From Sphingomonadales bacterium (GTDB lineage Bacteria; Pseudomonadota; Alphaproteobacteria; Sphingomonadales; Sphingomonadaceae), in contig JAIXWO010000010.1 of the NCBI GenBank assembly GCA_027491235.1, positions 1 through 64,000 of the forward strand: a stretch of DNA of 64,000 nucleotides, in the 5' to 3' direction. Shown in pieces: positions 35,762 to 43,719 of this stretch. Positions within the stretch are counted from its first letter, which is position 1. Every line of letters begins with the position of its first letter. The position numbers and the translations under genes are program-made. The notes beneath the pieces are model-generated. The model was not told the DNA's origin, searched no databases, and was given only the letters and a program-made list of their open reading frames with translations.

Positions 35762-36214
35762 ATGATCCAGATCTTGATCGATGCCGATGCCTGCCCGGTG
35801 AAGGATGAAACCTACAGGGTCGCCGCGCGCTATGACGTGCCGGTCGTGGTCGTCAGCAATAGCCCGATCCGCGTGCCCGCAACGCCGCTCATCTCCCGCA
35901 AGATCGTGAGCGATGCCTTCGACGCCGCCGATGACTGGATTGTCGAACACACCGCGCCCCGCACCGTCGTCATCACTGGCGACATATTGCTCGCCGACCG
36001 CTGCCTGAAACTCGGCGCCATTGTCATCGCGCCCAACGGAAAGCCGTTCACCGATGCCTCCATCGGCAATGCCGTCGCCGTGCGCGCGATCATGGCAGAC
36101 CTGCGCGCAGGTGCGGGCATCACCGGCGGTCCGGCACCCTTTTCCAATGCAGACCGATCACGATTTCTGTCGAGTTTGGATCAGGCGCTGGTGAAGTTGC
36201 GGCGCCAAAATTGA
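35762..36214 (+). CDS. YaiI/YqxD (DUF188) family protein
   Basis: A 150-residue cytosolic protein matching UPF0178/DUF188: ILIDADACPVKDETYRVA, the PIRVP loop and VITGDILLADRCLKLGA. The NYN/PIN-like acidic residues (DADACP, GDILLAD) suggest a nuclease-like fold, but its biochemical role is not established. The ATG follows GGGGAGG closely. It is followed by a 348-base intergenic region before the two-component system. Confidence 0.9.
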   Translation: MIQILIDADACPVKDETYRVAARYDVPVVVVSNSPIRVPATPLISRKIVSDAFDAADDWIVEHTAPRTVVITGDILLADRCLKLGAIVIAPNGKPFTDASIGNAVAVRAIMADLRAGAGITGGPAPFSNADRSRFLSSLDQALVKLRRQN

Positions 36215-36306
36215 GGCGACGACCGGCGCTTCAGAACACCCCGTTTCGCTGACGTTTCAAGCGAGTCGCCAGCGGCTTTCATGGCCCAATTGCCCCCTCA
36301 CCAACA

Positions 36307-36324
36307 TGACAGAACGGTAATCTT
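36307..36324 (+). promoter_or_regulatory. Putative shared regulator site 1 (before the response regulator)
   Basis: TGACAGAACGGTAATCTT matches the 18-base pattern TGAMATNNSCGTAATSTT also found at 38663-38680, 45183-45200 and 46673-46690. It shares the nine positions invariant in all four sites (TGA, GTAAT, final T), with deviations at positions 6 and 10. It lies 239 bases before the response-regulator ATG, leaving a long leader that contains the inverted repeats at 36363-36421. Probable autoregulatory site; inference. Confidence 0.4.
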
Positions 36325-36362
36325 GCGACCATCAGACAGATGTGAGCGGGCGCGCATAAGGC

Positions 36363-36421
36363 CTCTCAGACGGTCGGCGATCTCGCCTCCCCTGCCCCCC
36401 CTGAGAGCAGCCGACCGTCTG
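36363..36421. repeat. Mutually exclusive inverted repeats in the leader of the two-component operon
   Basis: CAGACGGTCGGC (36367-36378) pairs perfectly with GCCGACCGTCTG (36410-36421). CTCTCAG (36363-36369) pairs with CTGAGAG (36401-36407). The two left arms share three bases and the helices would be topologically incompatible, so an RNA could switch between them. No U-run follows. The rest of 36215-36562 shows only site 36307-36324 and AT-rich sequence before the start codon. Confidence 0.5.
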
Positions 36422-36562
36422 CACACCCCTTTTGTGGATCGCCTCGCACGAGCGGCTGAGACAATGAAGTTAACCAATAACTCGATCCAGATTCGTTGAT
36501 TTTCGAAAACACAAACCTTAGCCACAGAAAAAACAAGATGTGCTTCCTATTCCGAGTCTCGC

Positions 36563-37249
36563 ATGACACAAAAAATCCTTGTAATTGAAGATGATAGATC
36601 AACCGCAGACTTCCTAGTCTCCGGACTTACAGAATCAGGATTTTGTGTCGACGCCGCTTATGACGGCCGGGACGGCCTCTTTCATGCAACCGACGGCAGT
36701 TATGACGTCATTGTTCTTGACCGGATGCTTCCGGGCATGAACGGCATGGCCGTCTTGAGCGCCATTCGCGCAGCGGACATCCGGACGCCGGTTATCCTTT
36801 TATCAGCATTGGGCGCCGTTGGTGAGCGTGTGGAAGGCCTCACCTCCGGAGCCGACGACTATCTGACGAAGCCCTTTGCCTTTTCAGAGCTGGTGGCCCG
36901 CATCCGCTTGTTGATCGGTCGCAAAAGCCTGGGCAGCGAAGTGGAAACATCCATCAGCTGCGCCGATTTGAACATCGACCTGCTGGCCCGCCGCGTGACG
37001 CGGGGATCGGCGAAGATCGATCTTCAGCCGCGCGAATTCAGACTGCTCGAATATCTTGTCCGGCATCAGGGTCAGGTGCTGACGCGCACGATGCTGCTGG
37101 AAGCCGTCTGGGACTATCATTTTGATCCCGGCACAAATGTTGTGGATGTCCATGTCAGCCGCTTGCGCCGCAAGGTCGACTTGGACGGTCTGACGCCTTT
37201 GATCCACACAGTGCGCGGCGCGGGATATCTTTTGGGAACCGAGCGGTAG
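36563..37249 (+). CDS. OmpR/PhoB-family response regulator
   Basis: A 228-residue response regulator. The receiver domain has the acidic pair Asp10-Asp11 (VIEDDRS), phosphoacceptor Asp53 (IVLDRMLPG) and Lys103 (DDYLTKPFAF). The C-terminal winged helix (LQPREFRLLEYLVRHQGQVL, then VVDVHVSRLRRKVD and THTVRGAGYLL-like IHTVRGAGYLL) is OmpR type, nearest in form to CopR/QseB/TctD regulators. The kinase gene starts 27 bases after its stop. It heads a series of envelope-stress genes, some of which share an 18-base upstream motif with it. Confidence 0.93.
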   Translation: MTQKILVIEDDRSTADFLVSGLTESGFCVDAAYDGRDGLFHATDGSYDVIVLDRMLPGMNGMAVLSAIRAADIRTPVILLSALGAVGERVEGLTSGADDYLTKPFAFSELVARIRLLIGRKSLGSEVETSISCADLNIDLLARRVTRGSAKIDLQPREFRLLEYLVRHQGQVLTRTMLLEAVWDYHFDPGTNVVDVHVSRLRRKVDLDGLTPLIHTVRGAGYLLGTER

Positions 37250-37276
37250 CCCCATGCGCTGCGCCGCTGAAACTCT

Positions 37277-38641
37277 ATGAAACTGCTCAACACCAGTTCC
37301 AAGCGGATTGCCGGCACGTTTGCCCTTATTCAGGCTTTGCTGGTCGCAGGCGCGTTGCTGTTTGTGCAGTGGCAGGCCGACCGGGCCGTCATCAGCAATG
37401 CGATGGAGGAGAACCGCGAGGCACTGGAAGCCATGACCCAGATTGCCACGCGCAATGGGCTTGATGCGGTGCTGGCTGAAATCGCAGCGCAGGCACAACC
37501 TGAACACCGCGCAAAAGTCATCGCGCTCCGGCAAGCCGATGGTCGTATTTTGGCGGGCAATTTGGAAGTTTGGCCGGATTCGCTCGGACCCAATATGACC
37601 TGGCAGGTCATGACCATCCGCCTGAAGGGCGCGGCCACCACCGATGAAGTCGGGTTGTCGACAAGACGCATCAGCGGCGGTGTTATCATTTTACACGGCT
37701 CTGTCCTGTCAACGCACCGCTCCATCTCAGTTGCTGTGAAAACGGCATTTTCCTGGGTTTTTCTTCTGACGGTCTTACTCTCCATCGCCAGCGCGTTTCT
37801 GTTTTCGCGCTTTCTCGACCGACGGATTGAGCAATTCGCCTGGGCAGCAGATGCCGTATCGCGCGGTGACCTCACCCGGCGCATCGATCGGCGCCCGACC
37901 AATGATGCATTCGACCATCTGGCCAATTCGATCAACGGCATGCTCGACAACATCGAACGGCTGGTGGGTGAATTGCGGGGCGTCACGGATATGCTGGCGC
38001 ATGATCTGCGCTCTCCCCTTTCCCGGCTAAGCCTGAAGCTGGAGCGCGGCCTCACGCGCACGGAAGACCCCGAGGCAGTCACAGCGCTGACAGCAGCGCA
38101 GCAGGAGGCAAGAATCCTCCAGCGCACGCTCGATACAGCGCTGCAGATCAGTCGGGCAGAAGGCGGCGTCGACAAACGGGACTTCGCCTATTTTGATTTG
38201 GCCGAGCTATTGGAAGATATTGCTGACCTCTATCAGCTGGCCCTTGAGGAGAAGGGAGTCGACCTTCGCCTTGACTGCCCTCAGGCGCTTAAGCTGCTCG
38301 GGCATCGGGATCTGGTGCAACAGGCCATCGGCAACCTCATCGACAACGCCTTCAAATATGCCGCACAGGGGCGCTTCATTGAAATCGTGGCCCACCAAAC
38401 TGAGGCGGGGATCGAGATTGAAGTGACTGATGACGGGCCCGGCATCCTTCCCGAATTCCGCGCAGAGGCGATGCGGCGTTTCGCCCGTCTCGGCAAGGCC
38501 CGCACCGAGCCAGGGGCCGGACTGGGACTCACACTGGTCGACAGTGTTGTCAGGATGCACGAAGGGACGGTGACTCTGTCGGACGGCCCCCAAGGCGGCC
38601 TTCGGGTTACCCTATTTTTTCCAGCCCTTTCAGAAACTTAA
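37277..38641 (+). CDS. Membrane sensor histidine kinase
   Basis: A 454-residue kinase partnered with the preceding regulator. TM1 about 12-30; a periplasmic sensor of roughly 120 residues (31-153) with no recognisable fold; TM2 155-177; a HAMP linker (FAWAADAVSRGDLTRRID); HisKA with His242 in MLAHDLRSPLSRLS; and the ATPase with N-box NLIDNAFKYA and G-boxes DDGPGIL and GAGLGLTLV. The signal is not evident from sequence. The downstream genes suggest acid or cationic membrane stress. Confidence 0.93.
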   Translation: MKLLNTSSKRIAGTFALIQALLVAGALLFVQWQADRAVISNAMEENREALEAMTQIATRNGLDAVLAEIAAQAQPEHRAKVIALRQADGRILAGNLEVWPDSLGPNMTWQVMTIRLKGAATTDEVGLSTRRISGGVIILHGSVLSTHRSISVAVKTAFSWVFLLTVLLSIASAFLFSRFLDRRIEQFAWAADAVSRGDLTRRIDRRPTNDAFDHLANSINGMLDNIERLVGELRGVTDMLAHDLRSPLSRLSLKLERGLTRTEDPEAVTALTAAQQEARILQRTLDTALQISRAEGGVDKRDFAYFDLAELLEDIADLYQLALEEKGVDLRLDCPQALKLLGHRDLVQQAIGNLIDNAFKYAAQGRFIEIVAHQTEAGIEIEVTDDGPGILPEFRAEAMRRFARLGKARTEPGAGLGLTLVDSVVRMHEGTVTLSDGPQGGLRVTLFFPALSET

Positions 38642-38662
38642 GTACCCTCAGAAGATGGCCCC

Positions 38663-38680
38663 AAGATTACGGTGAATTCA
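38663..38680 (-). promoter_or_regulatory. Putative shared regulator site 2 (before the small secreted protein)
   Basis: Read on the minus strand: TGAATTCACCGTAATCTT. It ends 64 bases before the ATG at 38744 and fits the same pattern as the other three sites. Confidence 0.45.
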
Positions 38681-38743
38681 CGTGACTTTGCCAATACGCG
38701 GTCGCACTTCTGATGGCGGGGCAGGACATTGAAAGGACGGAAA

Positions 38744-39004
38744 ATGAATAAGTTCCTCGTCACTGTCTTTGCAGCAGCAGCCTTCGTTTCACCGACCCTC
38801 GCCAATGCGCAAGCGGCTCCGGCGACGGGCACCAAATATCCTCCCTGCTCGGCCACGCGCACGGATGAATGCACGCAGGCTGGAAAGGTCGTCCATAAGG
38901 CAAAGGGCGCGAAGGCTTCTGCCCATAAGGCGAAAGCCGGCAAGCATCATCAGACGACGCCGAACAGCAAGAAGCCAGCCGCCAAAGCTCAGACTCCATC
39001 CTGA
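38744..39004 (+). CDS. Small secreted Lys/Ala/His-rich protein, acid-shock-protein-like
   Basis: An 86-residue protein with a signal peptide (MNKFLVTVFAAAAFVSPTLANAQA). A short Cys-containing motif follows (KYPPCSATRTDECTQ), then a basic low-complexity tail of Lys, Ala and His (KGAKASAHKAKAGKHHQ). Its composition and size resemble E. coli acid-shock protein Asr, which sits in the periplasm and buffers protons; this is similarity of style, not proven homology. The ATG at 38744 follows AAAGGACGG. It lies between the two-component system and acvB, with a putative regulator site upstream. Confidence 0.7.
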   Translation: MNKFLVTVFAAAAFVSPTLANAQAAPATGTKYPPCSATRTDECTQAGKVVHKAKGAKASAHKAKAGKHHQTTPNSKKPAAKAQTPS

Positions 39005-39020
39005 AGCTGGCATGGGTAAA

Positions 39021-39041
39021 GGGGTCGGCCGAGCCGGCCCC
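39021..39041 (+). other. GC-rich hairpin after the small secreted protein gene
   Basis: GGGGTCGGC and GCCGGCCCC pair over nine bases (one G-U) around CGA. It has no U-run, so it may be an mRNA-stabilising or partial attenuating stem between this gene and acvB rather than a full terminator. Confidence 0.45.
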
Positions 39042-39118
39042 GAAAACCGCTTAGAGCCCTGTGCAAAGCCGGCCAGCTTTCGCTGAACGGTGCTGCCCCG
39101 AATAACTGGAGACACACT

Positions 39119-40606
39119 ATGAAGGGCACTATCCTTCTTGTGACCGCAGCCGCGGCCCTCGCGTCCGTCGCCGTTTTCGAAAACGGGGCCTTCACAGATA
39201 TGGCGTCTCCGGTATCGTCCCAGGTAGACCCGACTTTGCCTCAGCTGCCGAAGACCGTTCCAGCCGACAAGGGCGTGGGAACCGTTTCGACTTACACCTT
39301 CCCTTCGGTCGGAAAGGTCACTCTTTACCAGCCGAAGGGCCCGCCAAAGGGCGCTGTCATTTTCCTGTCAGGCGATGGTGGCTGGAACCTCGGGGTTATG
39401 AACATGGCCCGTCGGATCGCCGGACAGGGCGCGGTGGTTGCCGGTGTTTCAACACCTGCCTTTCTGAAGTCGCTTGAGGGCGATTCATCAAAGTGCATCA
39501 ATCCGAACTTCGCTCTGCGCGCGCTTGCCCAGGACATTGAGCATCGGGCCGGTATGCGCACTTATGTTCACCCCATCTTGGGCGGATACTCCTCCGGAGC
39601 CACAGTTGCCTTCGCGACCCTCGCGCAGTCTCCGGCCAACATTTGGCGCGGCGTCGTTTCGATGGGGTTTGGCCCGGACCAGGCAGGTCAGAAGCCTTGG
39701 TGCGCAGCGCCGGGCTTTACAGCCACGCGGATCAGCAAGCCGGAACATGGATGGTGGTTTGACGCAAAGACCATTTCGTCACCCTGGTTTGTCCTGCAAG
39801 GCATGCAGGATCAGGTGGTGGATCCGGTCGTCACACGAAACTTCGTCGCAAAATATTCCAATGCGCGCTTGATTGAGCTGCCAAAGGTTGGCCACGGATT
39901 TGGCGTGGAAGCCAATTGGATGCCGCAGTTCCAGCAGATATTTGTGGCGCTGATGGACAGCGGCCCAGCCGCCACAGTCGCAGCAGATCCGGGCCTCCCA
40001 GTGACACTTGTGGCCGATGCGGGTGCCCCCAAGAGCTCGACAATGGCCGTGATGTATTCGGGGGATGGCGGATGGGCCGACCTTGACACAAATGTGGCAA
40101 GCGCGCTTGCTGCCCGTGGCATTCCGGTCGTCGGCGTTGATAGCCTACGCTACTTCTGGACCGCGCGGAGCCCTCAAGGAATTGGGCAGGACCTTGGCCA
40201 GCTGATTGCACATTGGTCCAACAAGCTGGGCCGTCCCAACGTGATGGTTCTGGGCTATTCCTTTGGTGCTGACGCTGCCCCCTTTGCCGTGGCCCATCTT
40301 CCTCCGGTGCAACGCAAGCAAGTGGTTCGCCTCGGCTTGCTTGGGCTTTCTTCCAACGCCGACATGCAATTCCATCTTTCCAATTGGTTGGATTATAGCG
40401 GGCCGCAGAGTCTTCCGACGATACCGGCCATCAAGGCGCTCAAGCCCATGAGCATGGTCTGCATCCGGGGGTCGGACGAAGATGACAATGCCTGCCCGTC
40501 CATTCCACCGGGCATTGCGCGGCAAGTCGAGCTTCCGGGTGGCCACCATTATAACGGCCGCGGTGATCTGATCGCGGATGCCTTTACGGCCGGCCTGACG
40601 ATGTAA
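39119..40606 (+). CDS. acvB: AcvB/VirJ family protein, lysyl-phosphatidylglycerol hydrolase-like
   Basis: A 495-residue periplasmic protein (N-terminal signal MKGTILLVTAAAALASVAVF) with two related alpha/beta-hydrolase halves. Both contain SGDGGW (84-89 and 314-319) and a GxSxG elbow: GGYSSG with Ser158 and LGYSFGAD with Ser381. The segment VVGVDSLRYFWTAR is diagnostic of AcvB/VirJ. In Agrobacterium and Rhizobium, AcvB/AtvA hydrolyses the lysyl-phosphatidylglycerol made by LpiA and is needed for acid tolerance. Here the lpiA/mprF homologue is two genes downstream, which supports the same pairing. Confidence 0.88.
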   Translation: MKGTILLVTAAAALASVAVFENGAFTDMASPVSSQVDPTLPQLPKTVPADKGVGTVSTYTFPSVGKVTLYQPKGPPKGAVIFLSGDGGWNLGVMNMARRIAGQGAVVAGVSTPAFLKSLEGDSSKCINPNFALRALAQDIEHRAGMRTYVHPILGGYSSGATVAFATLAQSPANIWRGVVSMGFGPDQAGQKPWCAAPGFTATRISKPEHGWWFDAKTISSPWFVLQGMQDQVVDPVVTRNFVAKYSNARLIELPKVGHGFGVEANWMPQFQQIFVALMDSGPAATVAADPGLPVTLVADAGAPKSSTMAVMYSGDGGWADLDTNVASALAARGIPVVGVDSLRYFWTARSPQGIGQDLGQLIAHWSNKLGRPNVMVLGYSFGADAAPFAVAHLPPVQRKQVVRLGLLGLSSNADMQFHLSNWLDYSGPQSLPTIPAIKALKPMSMVCIRGSDEDDNACPSIPPGIARQVELPGGHHYNGRGDLIADAFTAGLTM

Positions 40607-40704
40607 GGGCCGCCCCAGCGGTTTCATGACGCGATGTTCACGTTCCGCCCAGTAATTGGTTGCTGGAATGCGCGCATCTATCATCCCAACAAGGGAGCAA
40701 AATC

Positions 40705-41127
40705 ATGCGGCTTTTCGGTCTCACCATGTTTGCCATCGCATCGGCGCTACTGATTGGGGCCGCGCCGCCACAATTGGCGCCACCCCAAACGGCGGCGCCA
40801 TTCGGCATGTGGAGAAACCCGCACAAGACAATTGTCGTCCATATCTATCCCTGCGCGGCCGAACTCTGCGGCAAGATCGTCTGGGCCGCGCCCGAAGCTG
40901 TCGCAGATGCGCGCGAGGCGCATTATGACAAGCCGCTCGTCGGCACCGAGTTGCTGAGCGATTATCGTCCAGACGGTCCGGGGCGTTGGGCGGGCACAGT
41001 GTTCGTGCCCGATAGGGGTTCGTCCTACTCCTCAAAGATCATGCTTCAACCACCCGCCCAGCTCGACATCTCCGGCTGTCTGATTGGTGGGTTCTTCTGC
41101 AAACACCAAACATGGGACAGGGTCTAA
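40705..41127 (+). CDS. DUF2147 domain protein, secreted
   Basis: A 140-residue exported protein. A signal peptide (MRLFGLTMFAIASALLIGAA) is followed by a DUF2147 domain: FGMWRNPHKTIVVHIYPC, LCGKIVWAAPE and the C-terminal ISGCLIGGFFCKHQTWDRV. DUF2147 is a small lipocalin-like periplasmic domain often found in envelope-stress and lipid contexts; its role is not known. The start at 40705 follows AAGGGAG. It sits between acvB and mprF with only three bases before mprF, so it is probably part of lysyl-phosphatidylglycerol metabolism. Confidence 0.83.
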   Translation: MRLFGLTMFAIASALLIGAAPPQLAPPQTAAPFGMWRNPHKTIVVHIYPCAAELCGKIVWAAPEAVADAREAHYDKPLVGTELLSDYRPDGPGRWAGTVFVPDRGSSYSSKIMLQPPAQLDISGCLIGGFFCKHQTWDRV

Positions 41128-41130
41128 GGC

Positions 41131-43719
41131 ATGGTCAACGTCTTGCGCGCTGCGCGAAATCATCGCCGGTGGATCGAAGTTTTGGCCGTTCTTCTCCTGG
41201 CGGCTCTCGGTTTCTTCGCCTTGCGTCACATGCTGGCGGAAATCACCTACCGTGATCTGCGAACGGCCATCAGATCGATACCGGCCTCAAGCCTTCTCGC
41301 CTGCATGGCGCTGACCGCAACAAGCTATCTTGCGCTCACATTCTATGATTTCAACGCATTGCGCGTGATTGGAAAACGCCTGCCCTGGCGAAAGGCCGCC
41401 ATCGCATCTTTCACCAGCTATACACTGAGCCATAGCCTTGGCCTTGCGATCCTGACCGGGGGCTCTGCCCGGTATCGCGTTTACCGACAAGAAGGGCTTG
41501 AGCCCGGCGACGTCGGCGCGGTGATTGCAATTGCCAGCATCACCTTCTGGAGCTCGGTCCTGCTCATGGCAGGTCTGGGACTATTGCTGGGCAGTGGTCT
41601 GAACTTCCCCCTGATCGGGGATACGCCTGTCTGGCAACACATTCTGGGCGCGCTGTTTGTGTGCCTGGGGCTTGTGGCATTCCTCTTGCGGCCGGCAGGG
41701 GTACCGGCCTTGCGTGTCGGATCCTGGAGCATGCCTTTGCCCTTGCCCCGTCAGTCCCTTGCCCTGGCTGCGGCAGGACTCGTGGATCTCGTCGCCTCCT
41801 CGACAGCCTTGTTTGTGCTGGTTCCAGATCTCGCCGCAAGCCTTTGGCCCGTTCTGTTCGCAGCCTATGCCATCGCCCTGATCGTTTCGCTTATCAGCCA
41901 CATTCCGGGCGGAATGGGTGTGTTCGAGGCTGTCATCCTCGCCGCTTTGCCGGCCGATCGCACAGGTCTGCTCGCAGCCTTGCTGGTCTACAGGGTGATC
42001 TATTATCTGGCGCCGCTCACCATCGCTGCATTGCTGCTGCTTTGGAGAGAGCGCCGCCCTGTTACGCAGGGCTTGGCAGCGGGTCTTCAACGCAGCGGAA
42101 TGGCGGGCCGGGACTCGCTTCTGCCCCCTATCCTCGCCGTGCTGACATTTTTCGGCGGCGCCTTCCTCTTGCTGTCGGGGGCCACACCGGCCCTTCATGG
42201 GCGCGCCAATATCCTCGCGACTTGGGTGCCACTCCCCTTTGTGGAGCTGTCGCATCTGGCGGCCAGCCTGACCGGCCTTGCCCTGTTGTTTCTGGCCGAC
42301 GGCCTTTGGCGAAAGCTGGACGGTGCCGCCAAATTGGCCCGCGGAGTCCTGATCGCCGGTGGCCTTTTCTCGCTGATCAAGGGCCTTGAATGGGAAGGCG
42401 CCCTGATCTGCTTTGGCGTCGCCGGGCTGATCCAGATTGCACGGCCCGCCTTTTACCGCCGGACGGCCATTCAATCGGAGCCGACATCATATCCGGCACT
42501 GATCGCGATCGCCATCGTGCTGGCCGGTGCCTTTGCGACAGGCCTCTACGCCTATGCCCATGTGCCCTATTCGCATGACCTTTGGCTGCGCTTTGTGGTT
42601 CATGATGGCGCGCCCCGTTTTCTGCGGGCGTGCTTGGCAATTGCGCTGAGTGTGACCGCCTATGCCGCCTGGCGGATCATGCGGCCTGCCCAAACGCAGG
42701 ACCCAGGAGAAGCATTTGACGCGGCCCGCGTTCATGCAGCCCTTGCCGTTTCCGAGAGCTGCGACGGCTATCTCGCTCTGACGGGGGATAAGAAGTTTCT
42801 CTACGCCGAACAGGGTGATGCTTATCTGATGTTTGGGATACAGGGCGCAACCTGGGTCGTCATGGGGGACCCCGTTGGCCCGGAGGACAGGTGGGGCGCG
42901 CTGTTATGGCGCCTTCGTGAGCTGTCTGACGAAGCGCAGGCCAGTATGGTCCTCTATGAAGTCACGGAGCGCTGCCTTCCGCATGCCATTGACCTTGGTC
43001 TTCGCATTTCCAAATATGGCGAGGAGGCTTTGGTCGACCTTGAAGAATTCAGCCTTGCCGGGCCCACATTCAAGTCGATCCGTCACGCCGTACGCCGGGC
43101 CGAGACCGACGGCGCCACTTTTGAAGTTCTCCCGCGTGCAACCATCGACAGCGTCATGTCAGAGCTGCGCGATGTGTCTGACGAATGGCTAGAGACGAAG
43201 AACCAGCGGGAAAAGGGGTTTAGCCTTGGTCGCTTTGATCCGGACTATCTGCGCCAATTTGATATCGCCCTTGTGCGGCAACAGGGCCGGATTGTGGCCT
43301 TTGCCAACATCTTGGCACTCCCCAACCATCGGGAATTATCTGTCGATCTGATGCGCCATCGGGAGGAATTACCCTATGGCAGCATGGATTTTCTGTTCTC
43401 CTCTCTCATGCTTTGGGGTCGGGAACAGGGTTTTGAGCGTTTCAGCCTCGGCATTGCGCCCTTGGCAGGCATGCCGAACCACCGGCTCGCCCCCATGTTT
43501 GGCCGCATGGGGGACCGGGTGTTCCGCCATGGCAGCAGGTTCTACGGATTTACAGGCCTTCGGGCGTTCAAGGGCAAGTTCGTGACGCGCTGGGCACCCC
43601 GCTATTTGGCCGCCCCATCCAACCTTGGGCTGATCCGGTCGATCGTCTCGCTCCACAGTTTGATTTCGAGGCCGGAGCAGCATGACACCACCGACGCAAA
43701 CGCCCTCGCGCAGATCTGA
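41131..43719 (+). CDS. mprF: Lysylphosphatidylglycerol synthetase/flippase (MprF/LpiA)
   Basis: An 862-residue bifunctional membrane protein. The N-terminal flippase and linker region has about 14 helices up to residue 540 (SHIPGGMGVFEAVILAALPA is the conserved UPF0104 loop). The C-terminal DUF2156 synthase domain follows, with GDPVGPEDRWGALLWRLREL, EEALVDLEEFSLAGPTFKSI, RHAVRRAETDGATFEVLPR and the ending SLGIAPLAGMPNHRLAPMF. It transfers Lys from Lys-tRNA to phosphatidylglycerol and flips the product, lowering surface charge and protecting against acid and cationic peptides. Its 3' end overlaps the MFS gene by 38 bases. Confidence 0.93.
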   Translation: MVNVLRAARNHRRWIEVLAVLLLAALGFFALRHMLAEITYRDLRTAIRSIPASSLLACMALTATSYLALTFYDFNALRVIGKRLPWRKAAIASFTSYTLSHSLGLAILTGGSARYRVYRQEGLEPGDVGAVIAIASITFWSSVLLMAGLGLLLGSGLNFPLIGDTPVWQHILGALFVCLGLVAFLLRPAGVPALRVGSWSMPLPLPRQSLALAAAGLVDLVASSTALFVLVPDLAASLWPVLFAAYAIALIVSLISHIPGGMGVFEAVILAALPADRTGLLAALLVYRVIYYLAPLTIAALLLLWRERRPVTQGLAAGLQRSGMAGRDSLLPPILAVLTFFGGAFLLLSGATPALHGRANILATWVPLPFVELSHLAASLTGLALLFLADGLWRKLDGAAKLARGVLIAGGLFSLIKGLEWEGALICFGVAGLIQIARPAFYRRTAIQSEPTSYPALIAIAIVLAGAFATGLYAYAHVPYSHDLWLRFVVHDGAPRFLRACLAIALSVTAYAAWRIMRPAQTQDPGEAFDAARVHAALAVSESCDGYLALTGDKKFLYAEQGDAYLMFGIQGATWVVMGDPVGPEDRWGALLWRLRELSDEAQASMVLYEVTERCLPHAIDLGLRISKYGEEALVDLEEFSLAGPTFKSIRHAVRRAETDGATFEVLPRATIDSVMSELRDVSDEWLETKNQREKGFSLGRFDPDYLRQFDIALVRQQGRIVAFANILALPNHRELSVDLMRHREELPYGSMDFLFSSLMLWGREQGFERFSLGIAPLAGMPNHRLAPMFGRMGDRVFRHGSRFYGFTGLRAFKGKFVTRWAPRYLAAPSNLGLIRSIVSLHSLISRPEQHDTTDANALAQI

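Noticed and set aside
39119..40606. AcvB/VirJ homologue as evidence of a type IV secretion or virulence system
   Set aside because: No vir or tra genes are nearby, and the neighbouring mprF homologue points to lysyl-phosphatidylglycerol turnover.
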